A DNA stretch of 14,570 bases from Hylemonella sp. UBA6679. GTDB lineage: Bacteria; Pseudomonadota; Gammaproteobacteria; Burkholderiales; Burkholderiaceae_C. Within the stretch, counting starts at the first letter, position 1. Each line of letters opens with the position of its first letter. The position numbers and the translations under genes are program-made. Below, piece after piece: positions 1 through 6,596 of this stretch. The stretch covers positions 1-14,570 of the forward strand of contig DKJZ01000032.1 in assembly GCA_002454975.1 (NCBI GenBank), written 5' to 3'. The notes below the pieces were generated by a model. The model ran no database searches and was not told the origin of the DNA. It worked only from the letters and a program-made list of their open reading frames with translations.

Positions 1-1300
1 AATTTGACCTGGCCATCGGGGACATGAAGCCGCGCGCACTGTTGCACCAATCGGCCCCCATGGCCATGAGCCGGGCCATGTCAAACGCACTCACCACCTT
101 GCCTGCGCAGCCGATTTTGATGCGTTCGCGCAAGCCCACACCAATCAGCGTTTGGTGCACCAACTGCAAACCTTCTTGCAAAGGCGCACCCACATGGTCG
201 GTAAATTCCAGTGGCGAGGCACCCGTACCGCCTTCGGCTCCGTCAATCACCATGAAGTCTGGCGTGATGCCGGTGTGCAGCATGGCCTTGACCAACGCAA
301 ACCACTCCCAGGGGTGGCCCATGCAAAACTTAAACCCCGTGGGTTTGCCGCCCGACAGCTCACGCAGCCGCGCCACAAATTGCAGCAGCTCAATGGGGGT
401 GGTGAATGCACTGTGGGAGGCCGGCGAAATGCAGTCTTCGCCCACCTGTACCCCACGTGCCTGCGCGATCTCGATGGTGACTTTAGGGCCAGGCAGCACC
501 CCGCCGTGCCCGGGCTTGGCGCCTTGGCTGAGCTTGATTTCAATGAGCTTGACTTGTGGGTCGCGCGCATTGGCGGCGAATTTTTCTGCGTTGAAGCTGC
601 CGTCTTTGTTTCTGCAGCCAAAGTAGCCCGACCCGATCTCCCAGATCAAATCGCCGCCATGCGTGCGGTGGTAACTGGAGATCGAGCCTTCGCCGGTGTC
701 GTGCGCAAAGCCGCCGCGCTTGGCCCCAGCGTTGAGCGCAAGAATAGCGTTGGCGCTCAAGGCCCCAAAGCTCATGGCCGAGATGTTGAACACGCTGGCA
801 GAGTAAGGCTGCGCGGTATCAGGCCCGATGGTGATGCGAAAGTCGTGCGTGGCAAGCGTGGTGGGCACCATGGCATGGTTGATCCACTCGTAGCCTGTGG
901 CGTGCACATCCAACTGGGTGCCAAAGGGGCGTTTGTCGGTTTCGCCTTTGGCGCGCTGGTACACCAGCGAGCGTTGCGCGCGAGAAAACGGTGTGGCGTC
1001 GGTGTCGTTCTCTAAAAAGTACTGGCGAATTTCAGGCCGTATGAACTCCAGCATGAAGCGCAGGTGCCCAATGACCGGGTAGTTGCGCAGGATCGAGCGC
1101 TTGGTTTGGGTGATGTCGTGCCAGCCCAGCACGGTGAGGGCGCCACTGAGCACCAGCAGGGCCAGATCCACCGTCTCAAGCACGGTTTCTTCGTCTTGCA
1201 AGCTGTCCCAGGCGCTGAGCAGGCTCACCGCAAACGCCAGGGCGCACAGCGTGAACGCCAGCAAACGGGGCGGAAACAGGGCGTGGAGTCGATCAAGCAT
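1..1300 (-). CDS. FMN-binding glutamate synthase family protein (GltB-like domain), 3' end outside the window
   Basis: This is the first 433 codons of a reading frame that starts at the ATG at 1300-1298 and runs off the left edge. The N-terminus has two hydrophobic segments (about residues 13-32 and 44-62), so the protein is probably membrane-anchored. The rest matches the central FMN-binding synthase domain of glutamate synthases: VFNISAMSFGALSANA, the glycine-rich KRGGFAHDTGEGSISSYH stretch, the KPGHGG loop, the GGTGASP motif that contacts FMN phosphate, and GADWCNSARGFM near the edge. There is no glutamine amidotransferase domain at the N-terminus, unlike true GltB, so these stand-alone proteins are of uncertain substrate. 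Family members are usually a little over 500 residues, so roughly 100 are missing here. The last seven residues (SPMARSN) do not follow the usual GFM-F-A-x-G-C motif; see findings. A weak AGGA lies upstream of the start. Confidence 0.85.
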   Translation of the reverse strand, partial: MLDRLHALFPPRLLAFTLCALAFAVSLLSAWDSLQDEETVLETVDLALLVLSGALTVLGWHDITQTKRSILRNYPVIGHLRFMLEFIRPEIRQYFLENDTDATPFSRAQRSLVYQRAKGETDKRPFGTQLDVHATGYEWINHAMVPTTLATHDFRITIGPDTAQPYSASVFNISAMSFGALSANAILALNAGAKRGGFAHDTGEGSISSYHRTHGGDLIWEIGSGYFGCRNKDGSFNAEKFAANARDPQVKLIEIKLSQGAKPGHGGVLPGPKVTIEIAQARGVQVGEDCISPASHSAFTTPIELLQFVARLRELSGGKPTGFKFCMGHPWEWFALVKAMLHTGITPDFMVIDGAEGGTGASPLEFTDHVGAPLQEGLQLVHQTLIGVGLRERIKIGCAGKVVSAFDMARLMAMGADWCNSARGFMSPMARSN

Positions 1301-1459
1301 GGGCAAAGTCCTGGACGTAGGCTGCGACGTGCGCCTGTGTTGTTATCGGCGCTTGAAGGCCCATATTCAGTGGCCGCAGCCCAGGCAACTCCGCAGAAAT
1401 AGCCGGTAAACGCAGGCGAACTGCGACAATAGGCCCGCATCAACCTCAGCCGCACCGCC

Positions 1460-2239
1460 ATGACCGACACCTCCCCCGCCTCAGCCCTGACCCACGAGGA
1501 CTACGACCAGCTCGACACCATCCTGGACGACTTGCGTACCCGCGATGACGAGGTGCCGCAGTGGGAGTTTTGCGAAGGTTTCATGGCGGCGGTGATTTGC
1601 TGCCGCCGCCCGATTGCACAGGCCGAGGCCTTTGAGATGCTGCTGGGCATCACCCCCGACAAGCCCCTGTTCGCCAACGACGCCCAGCGCGACACCTTTG
1701 TGGCTTTGTGGACGCGGCGCTGGCACGAGGTCATCACAGCGCTGGATGCCCAGGTTGACACGCTCGAGGACGAAGCCGCCTACCAGCCCGAGATCATGGA
1801 CATCCGCGGCGCCGTGGCCGAGTTGTCTGAGCAAGAGCGCGCCGACATGGCCGGCCAGGAGCTGCCCGCGCTGGGCCAAATTTGGGCGCTGGGCTTCATG
1901 TTTGCGGTGGAAAACTGGCCCGAGGAGTGGGCCGCACCCAAAGACAAAGAAGCCGCCGAGTGGCTCGACACCTCACTGCAAGCCCTGGTGGCCATGACCG
2001 AGGACGACACCGACGAGCCCGAGCTCAACGCCTTTGGCGACGACGGCCCACCCACCGTGAGCAAAGCGCGCCTCAATGCCTTTGGCGACGCCATCTGGGC
2101 CGTGTACGACCTGCGTGAAATTTGGCGCAGCATCGGCCCGCGCGTCGAGCAGGTGCGCCGCGAAGCCCAACCCGGCCGCAACGACGAATGCCCTTGTGGC
2201 AGCGGCAAAAAATACAAAAAGTGCCACGGCCTGAACTGA
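1460..2239 (+). CDS. UPF0149 (YecA-like) family protein with C-terminal SEC-C zinc motif
   Basis: This 259-residue protein has an N-terminal UPF0149/YecA-type helical domain (WEFCEGFMAAVICCRRPI, residues 33-50; a second helical part around WALGFMFAVENWPEEW). It ends in a SEC-C zinc-binding tail, with the ligand pattern C244-P-C246 ... C255-H256 just before the stop. The same tail occurs at the C-terminus of SecA, where it binds zinc and SecB/ribosomes; in YecA-type proteins the role is poorly defined, so no function is assigned. The middle is very acidic. A short internal near-duplication (LNAFGD twice, residues about 189-194 and 205-210) is visible. No clear ribosome binding site precedes the ATG. 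The gene is divergent from the glutamate synthase-like gene, with a 159-base gap in which I see no convincing promoter. Confidence 0.85.
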   Translation: MTDTSPASALTHEDYDQLDTILDDLRTRDDEVPQWEFCEGFMAAVICCRRPIAQAEAFEMLLGITPDKPLFANDAQRDTFVALWTRRWHEVITALDAQVDTLEDEAAYQPEIMDIRGAVAELSEQERADMAGQELPALGQIWALGFMFAVENWPEEWAAPKDKEAAEWLDTSLQALVAMTEDDTDEPELNAFGDDGPPTVSKARLNAFGDAIWAVYDLREIWRSIGPRVEQVRREAQPGRNDECPCGSGKKYKKCHGLN

Positions 2240-2313
2240 GGCCTGAGGCCTGAAGCCTGAAGCCTGAAGCCTGAAGCCTGAAGCCTGAAGCCTGAAGCCT
2301 GAAGCCTGAAGCC
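2229..2313. repeat. Tandem heptamer array (GCCTGAA)n
   Basis: From 2241 to 2313 there are ten uninterrupted 7-base units (one GCCTGAG, then nine GCCTGAA) followed by a partial GCC. One more GCCTGAA at 2229-2235 overlaps the last codons of the preceding gene, separated from the array by the five bases CTGAG. The array fills nearly the whole gap between the convergent stop codons at 2239 and 2326. Because the unit length is not a multiple of three, each plus-strand frame meets TGA within three units; the minus strand has none. Confidence 0.95.
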
Positions 2314-2325
2314 CAGCGTGCTTTG

Positions 2326-3078
2326 TTACACCACCTGGGCGTAGCCCAAGGCGCGTGACAGCGCCTGGGCTTGCTCTTTGAGCAACGCACCGAAGGCCCT
2401 GGCCTGTGCGGTGTTGATGCGCACCGCTGGCCCAAACACCGTGAGTGCACCAGCCAGTTTGCCTGCCCCATTGAAGCAAGGCGCAGCCACCGCCACCGCG
2501 CCTTGAATCAGTTCGTTTTGACTCGTGGCGTAGCCTTGGGTGCGAATGGCTGTCAGGTCAAGGGCCAGTTGCTTGGGGTCGATGTCGGTGCCTTGCGTCC
2601 AATGGGGCAACTCAGCATCGCTGGCCAGGTGCGCGAGCATCACCCGGCCACTGGCGCCAATGGCAATGCGCTCCTGGTAGCCCGAGCCACGCTTGAAACT
2701 CAGGGCTTGTGCGCTGGGCAGCTCAGCAATGCACACCCGCATGACGCCTTGCGGCACAAACAAGGCCACGGTTTCGCCGCTGTCGCGCCAAAGCTGACGC
2801 ATCATGGGTTGGGCCAAGCTGGCAATGTCCAGGCTGGCCGACCAGGTGTGCGCCAATTGCGCCACCGCTGGCCCCAGCCGAAACCTCTGCGGCTCCCCCT
2901 CAGAGGCCAAAAAGCCGTGGGCCTGCAGGGTGTAGAGCAGCCTGTATAAGGTCGGGCGGCTCAGTGTCACGCGCGCTAGCAGCTCGCTGGCGCTGAGCTC
3001 AGCGTCTTGCGCAGTGAAGGCCTTGAGGATGTCCAGGGCGCGGCCCACGGCGCGCACACTGTCGGTGTCTTGGGTCAT
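2326..3078 (-). CDS. IclR family transcriptional regulator
   Basis: This is a 250-residue protein with the two-domain layout of IclR regulators. The N-terminal winged helix-turn-helix is SVRAVGRALDILKAF followed by LSASELLARVTLSRPTLYRLLYTLQAHGFL (about residues 7-57). A C-terminal effector-binding domain follows, with VALFVPQGVMRVCIAEL and ERIAIGASGRVMLAHL. I chose the ATG at 3078; a TTG at 3096 in the same frame would add six residues and cannot be excluded, since neither start has a strong ribosome binding site. The gene is divergent from the Rieske oxygenase operon and probably controls it and itself through the inverted repeats between them. IclR proteins commonly respond to aromatic or small organic acids, but the effector here is unknown. 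The gene is convergent with the UPF0149 gene. Confidence 0.93.
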   Translation of the reverse strand: MTQDTDSVRAVGRALDILKAFTAQDAELSASELLARVTLSRPTLYRLLYTLQAHGFLASEGEPQRFRLGPAVAQLAHTWSASLDIASLAQPMMRQLWRDSGETVALFVPQGVMRVCIAELPSAQALSFKRGSGYQERIAIGASGRVMLAHLASDAELPHWTQGTDIDPKQLALDLTAIRTQGYATSQNELIQGAVAVAAPCFNGAGKLAGALTVFGPAVRINTAQARAFGALLKEQAQALSRALGYAQVV

Positions 3079-3098
3079 GAAGGTGGGTTGGTGCAAAG

Positions 3099-3139
3099 CT
3101 TGTCCGCTCTATGGACACGCCTATCATAAAACGGACAAG
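3099..3139 (+). promoter_or_regulatory. Putative promoter of the Rieske operon inside an IclR-type operator
   Basis: The arms CTTGTCCG (3099-3106) and CGGACAAG (3132-3139) form a perfect 8-base inverted repeat. A second, nested repeat is TGTCC (3101-3105) with GGACA (3113-3117), giving three related GGACA half-sites in about 40 bases. A sigma70-like promoter lies across them: TTGTCC (3100-3105) and TATCAT (3122-3127), 16 bases apart. Its transcription start would fall at or near the right arm. The overlap suggests direct control by the divergent IclR protein; binding is inferred, not shown. Confidence 0.55.
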
Positions 3140-3176
3140 GCGCGCCGCCTTGCGCCCCATCACAGACGAGGTTGCA

Positions 3177-4451
3177 ATGAACAAAGACATGGCCGATGTG
3201 CTGATCCACACCAGTAAAGGCACCCCCATGGGGGACTTGATGCGCCGCTACTGGGTGCCGGTGTTGTGCAGCAACGAGATTGCACAGCCTGATGGCCCGC
3301 AGGTGCGCGTGACCATTTTGGGTGAGAAGCTGCTGGCTTTTCGTGACACCGAAGGCCGTGTGGGCGTGATCGACGAGTTCTGCTCGCACCGTGGTGTCTC
3401 GCTGTACTTTGGCCGTAACGAGGAAAACGGCATCCGCTGCGCCTACCACGGCCTGAAATTCGACCGCAACGGCAAGTGCGTGGAGGTGCCCTCGTCGCCC
3501 CAGTCTTGCGAGCGCATGCACATCAAGTCCTACCCCACAGTAGAGCGCGGCGGTGTGGTGTGGGCCTACATGGGACCCGCCGACAAGCAACCCGCCCCGC
3601 CTGATTTGGAGTGGTGCGGCCTGCCCGAGAGCCATGTGTTTGTGACGCGCCGCTTGCAAGAGTGCAACTACCTGCAGGCCATGGAAGGCGGCATCGACAC
3701 CGCGCACGTGTCGTATGTGCACCGCTACGAGGTCGACACCGACCCGATGCACCAAGGCTGCAAGGCGTTGGACTACATCAAGGCCGATGGCAATGTGGTG
3801 TTCAACATTGAAAAAATGCCCTTTGGCTTGACGCTGTTTGGCCGCCGCAAAGGCGAGCCAGATTCTTACTACTGGCGCATCACCCAGTGGCTCTTTCCTT
3901 GGTTCACGCTTATCCCGCCGTTTGGTCACCACTCGCTGGCTGGCCACGTGTGGGTGCCGGTGGACGACCACAACTGCTGGGCCTGGAGCATCAACTTCCA
4001 CCCCGACAAGCCGCTGTCGGAAGAAGAAGTGGCCGCGATGAAAGCCGGCAAAGGCATCCACGTAGAGTACGAGCCCGGCGACAGCATGCGCCCGATGGCC
4101 AACAAGGACAACGACTACCTGATGGACCGCGTGGCGCAAAAAGAAAAGCGCGCATACAGCGGCGTGTTTGGCTTCTCGGCGCAAGACTATTCGCTGCAAG
4201 AAAGCATGGGCGCGATTCAAAACCACGAGGCCGAGCAACTGCTGCCCACCGACAAAGCCATCGTGATGGCCCGTCGCATGCTGCACGAAGCCGCCGTAGG
4301 CCTCACCCAAGGCGTGGAGCCGCCCGCCTTGGACGCCGCCGCGCAACGCGTGCGCTCAGCCGGTGTGCTCTTGCCCCACGCCCAAGACCCACTGGCCTGG
4401 GCGCAAGACAAGTTGACCGACTGCGCCAACCATCCCGTCTACTCGCTGTGA
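3177..4451 (+). CDS. Rieske 2Fe-2S ring-hydroxylating oxygenase, large subunit (phthalate dioxygenase / LigXa-like)
   Basis: This 424-residue protein is the catalytic subunit of a Rieske non-heme iron oxygenase. The Rieske cluster ligands are C69-x-H71 and C88-x2-H91 (CSH ... CAYH). The mononuclear iron site is GGIDTAHVSYVH, with H177 and H182 as ligands, D174 as the likely electron-bridging residue, and a further Asp expected in NKDNDYLMD (309-317). The opening GTPMGDLMRRYWVPV and the length fit the phthalate 4,5-dioxygenase family, which also includes aryl O-demethylases; such enzymes are homo-oligomers needing only a reductase. I chose the ATG at 3177 because GACGAGG lies five bases upstream; an in-frame ATG at 3111 would add 22 unusual residues and sits inside the putative operator. 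The reductase follows 34 bases downstream. The substrate cannot be deduced; hydroxylation or demethylation of an aromatic acid is plausible. Confidence 0.92.
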   Translation: MNKDMADVLIHTSKGTPMGDLMRRYWVPVLCSNEIAQPDGPQVRVTILGEKLLAFRDTEGRVGVIDEFCSHRGVSLYFGRNEENGIRCAYHGLKFDRNGKCVEVPSSPQSCERMHIKSYPTVERGGVVWAYMGPADKQPAPPDLEWCGLPESHVFVTRRLQECNYLQAMEGGIDTAHVSYVHRYEVDTDPMHQGCKALDYIKADGNVVFNIEKMPFGLTLFGRRKGEPDSYYWRITQWLFPWFTLIPPFGHHSLAGHVWVPVDDHNCWAWSINFHPDKPLSEEEVAAMKAGKGIHVEYEPGDSMRPMANKDNDYLMDRVAQKEKRAYSGVFGFSAQDYSLQESMGAIQNHEAEQLLPTDKAIVMARRMLHEAAVGLTQGVEPPALDAAAQRVRSAGVLLPHAQDPLAWAQDKLTDCANHPVYSL

Positions 4452-4485
4452 GCTCGGCTCCCACAGCCACGCCCTCCAAGTCAAC

Positions 4486-5457
4486 ATGGCCGCCCCTGTG
4501 ATGCAAGCTTTGGTGCGCACCATGCGCCTGGAGGCGCGCGATGTCATCAGCCTGGAGCTGGTGCCCGCGCCCGGTCAGGTGCTGACGGCCTTTGAGCCCG
4601 GCGCGCACATTGAGGTGCACCTGCCCGGCCTGGTGCGCGCTTACTCCTTGCTCAACGCGTGGGTACCAGACGCGCCGCGCTATGTGGTGGCGGTGCTCAA
4701 AGATGCCAAGAGCCGAGGCGGCTCGCGCTACATCCACGAACAACTGCGCGTGGGCCAAACGGTGACGATTTCCCAGCCGCGCAACAACTTCAAGTTGGAC
4801 GAGAGCAAGCCCGCCGATGCACCCACCGTGCTCTTGGCCGGTGGCATTGGCGTGACGCCTCTGCTGGGCATGATGCGTGCACTCAGTAGCCAAGGCCAGC
4901 GTGTGCAGATGGTTTACTGCGCGCGTACTCGCCAGAGCGCGGCTTACCTCGATGAGCTGCAAAGCTTGTGCAACGCCCGGGTGAGTCTGCATACCCACTT
5001 CGATGATGAACAAGGCGCGCCTGACTTGTCCAAGTTGCTCGCAGGTTTGCCAAGTGATGCGCGTTTGTACGCGTGTGGCCCTGCGCCCATGCTGGATGCT
5101 TTTGTGCAGACCTGTGCCGACTTGGGTTACACCCATGCGCACATCGAGCGCTTTGCGGCGGCACCTCGCGTGGAAGACGCCGCGCCTGTTGAAGGCTACG
5201 CGGTGAGGTTGCAAAAAAGTGGTGCTGTGGTGCAAGTCCCGCCTGGCACGTCCATTTTGCATGCCTTGATTGCGGCCGGCCACCACCCCGACCACAGCTG
5301 TGGCGAAGGCGTGTGCGGCTCGTGCGAAACCCGCGTGATCAGCGGCGATGTGGAGCACCGCGACAGCATCTTGTCGGCCGCTGAACAAGCCGCCAACAAG
5401 AGCATGATGATTTGCGTCTCGCGCTGTCGTTCCGGTGAGCTGGTGCTCGACCTTTAA
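4486..5457 (+). CDS. Oxygenase reductase, FMN/NAD(P)H-binding with C-terminal 2Fe-2S (phthalate dioxygenase reductase-like)
   Basis: This 323-residue protein moves electrons from NAD(P)H to the Rieske oxygenase encoded just upstream. The domain order is that of phthalate dioxygenase reductase and VanB: a flavin-binding barrel (RAYSLLNA, 51-58), a nucleotide-binding domain (LLAGGIGVTPLLGM, 116-129; YACGPAPML, 195-203), and a C-terminal plant-type ferredoxin domain with cysteines C272, C277, C280 and C310. The length is typical. An in-frame ATG at 4501 is an alternative start; no clear ribosome binding site marks either, and coupling to the oxygenase gene is likely. The stop codon is only six bases from the stop of the convergent cinA-type gene, with no obvious terminator between them. 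Confidence 0.92.
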   Translation: MAAPVMQALVRTMRLEARDVISLELVPAPGQVLTAFEPGAHIEVHLPGLVRAYSLLNAWVPDAPRYVVAVLKDAKSRGGSRYIHEQLRVGQTVTISQPRNNFKLDESKPADAPTVLLAGGIGVTPLLGMMRALSSQGQRVQMVYCARTRQSAAYLDELQSLCNARVSLHTHFDDEQGAPDLSKLLAGLPSDARLYACGPAPMLDAFVQTCADLGYTHAHIERFAAAPRVEDAAPVEGYAVRLQKSGAVVQVPPGTSILHALIAAGHHPDHSCGEGVCGSCETRVISGDVEHRDSILSAAEQAANKSMMICVSRCRSGELVLDL

Positions 5458-5463
5458 GTTGGC

Positions 5464-5940
5464 TTAACTTTTGGCCAGCAGCGCCAACAAGCGCTTGAGC
5501 GCGTGGTGCACGGTGGCTGTGCGCACCGCGGCGCGGTCACCGGCAAAGTGCTGCACCTCGCTGACCACACCAGCTGGCGTGACCCAAGCAAACCACACCG
5601 TGCCCACGGGCTTGTCTGGGCTGCCGCCCGTGGGGCCGGCCACCCCTGTGACTGCCACAGACACCTGCACCGGGGCGTGCAGGCAAGCGCCCTGTGCCAT
5701 GGCGCGGGCTATGGGCTCGCTCACCGCGCCGTGCTGCGAGATCAGTGCGGCGGGCACGCCCAGCTCGGTGGTTTTCGCGGCGTTTGAATAGGTCACCCAG
5801 CCTCGCTCAAACCAAGCAGACGACCCGCTCAGGTCGGTGCAGGCTGCGGCAATCATGCCGCCGGTGCAGCTCTCGGCCGTGGCCATGCACCAGCCGCGTT
5901 GGCTGAGAAGATCAGCAATTTCGGTCGTCAGCCCAAGCAT
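5464..5940 (-). CDS. pncC: CinA C-terminal domain protein, nicotinamide-nucleotide amidase (PncC type)
   Basis: The protein is a stand-alone CinA C-terminal domain, 158 residues from the chosen ATG at 5940. Such proteins deamidate nicotinamide mononucleotide to nicotinic acid mononucleotide in pyridine nucleotide recycling. The active-site motif ATAESCTGG lies near the N-terminus, and GVAGPTGG followed by PVGTVWFAW lies in the second half. Two upstream in-frame ATGs exist (5973, two bases after the pgpA stop; and 6015, inside pgpA). The extension from 5973 begins with MLSNQEH, which is encoded by a repeat seen elsewhere in the window, so I prefer 5940, but 5973 would give tight coupling to pgpA. 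None of the three has a strong ribosome binding site. Probably last gene of the apaG-thiL-pgpA string. Confidence 0.85.
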   Translation of the reverse strand: MLGLTTEIADLLSQRGWCMATAESCTGGMIAAACTDLSGSSAWFERGWVTYSNAAKTTELGVPAALISQHGAVSEPIARAMAQGACLHAPVQVSVAVTGVAGPTGGSPDKPVGTVWFAWVTPAGVVSEVQHFAGDRAAVRTATVHHALKRLLALLAKS

Positions 5941-5954
5941 GGATTGGCTCGAAT

Positions 5955-5973
5955 GCTCTTGATTTGATAGCAT
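5955..5973 (-). repeat. Short dispersed repeat, copy 1 (at the cinA-type gene start)
   Basis: The minus strand reads ATGCTATCAAATCAAGAGC. It matches 18 of 19 bases with the copy at 6875-6893 on the plus strand. Its ends (GCTAT ... AGAGC) are an imperfect inverted repeat. It lies directly after the pgpA stop codon and includes one candidate start codon of the next gene. I believe related GCTATC-type repeats are common between genes in Comamonadaceae, but this is from memory. Confidence 0.6.
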
Positions 5974-5975
5974 TT

Positions 5976-6509
5976 TCAGATCAGACGCCACACCGCCATG
6001 ACCAGCAAGGTGCAAAAGGCCGCCACCAGGTCGTCAAACATGATGCCCCAGCCAGCCCAGCCCCAGCCCGTGCTGACCAGCTGCCCATCCACCTGCGCAA
6101 AGGTCACGCAGCGGTGAAACAAACGGTCGGCCCAGCCCACAGGCCCAGGTTTGACGGCATCAAAAAACCGAAACAGGGCAAAAGCCAGCAACTGATCCCA
6201 AAAGCCCGCAGGCATGACCAGCCACAACACCAACCAAAACGCGACCACCTCGTCCCACACAATGGCGCTGGGGTCGGTGATGCCCAGGTTGCGGGCCGTG
6301 ACTGTGCAAGCCCACCAGCCCACCACCAGGCCCACCACCAGCGTGTAAGCCCAGGCAGCGTCGCTCATCCAGGGCTGCATGACCAAAAACGCCAGCCAGG
6401 CCCACAGCGTGCCCGCCGTTCCTGGTGCTTTGGGGCTCAGGCCACTGCCCAGGCCCAGGGCAAGAAAGTGTGCGGGGTGCGCGCGTAAAAAACGGCTGTT
6501 GATCGGCAT
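5976..6509 (-). CDS. pgpA: Phosphatidylglycerophosphatase A
   Basis: This 177-residue integral membrane protein removes phosphate from phosphatidylglycerophosphate, the last step of phosphatidylglycerol synthesis. The family's conserved blocks are present: HFLALGLGSGLSPKAPGTAG near the N-terminus (14-33), VWDEVVAFW (84-92, with the acidic D86-E87 pair) and FRFFDAVKPGP (113-123). Several hydrophobic stretches (about 34-46, 52-70, 88-100, 104-114) fit a multi-pass inner-membrane protein. The length is close to that of Escherichia coli PgpA. It lies 87 bases downstream of thiL, the same neighbour order as in many proteobacteria. A GATAAT sequence shortly before the start could be a weak -10 box but has no good -35 partner. 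Confidence 0.95.
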   Translation of the reverse strand: MPINSRFLRAHPAHFLALGLGSGLSPKAPGTAGTLWAWLAFLVMQPWMSDAAWAYTLVVGLVVGWWACTVTARNLGITDPSAIVWDEVVAFWLVLWLVMPAGFWDQLLAFALFRFFDAVKPGPVGWADRLFHRCVTFAQVDGQLVSTGWGWAGWGIMFDDLVAAFCTLLVMAVWRLI

Positions 6510-6596
6510 GGGCTCATTATCGGCGCATCAAAGCGCGCGGGTTTTACAACGCCAACTTAGGCGCCATGGCTGAAGTGGCGGCAAGCGCTGCTGCGT

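Noticed and set aside
152..1015. Long plus-strand open frame of 287 codons opposite the glutamate synthase-like gene
   Set aside because: It has no recognisable motifs and is the antisense of a clearly conserved minus-strand gene; high G+C gives long shadow frames here.
2073..2479. Minus-strand frames reading through the heptamer array as a repeat protein (GFRLQAS repeats)
   Set aside because: They arise only because the minus strand of the array lacks stops; they overlap the ends of two real genes and have no supporting motif or start.
3075..4346. Minus-strand open frame of 423 codons
   Set aside because: It is antisense to the Rieske oxygenase, whose metal-binding motifs are intact on the plus strand.
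5456..5470. AAGTT-GGCTT-AACTT inverted repeat between the convergent reductase and cinA-type genes as a bidirectional terminator
   Set aside because: The stem is only five mostly A-T pairs and overlaps both stop codons; too weak to call a terminator.
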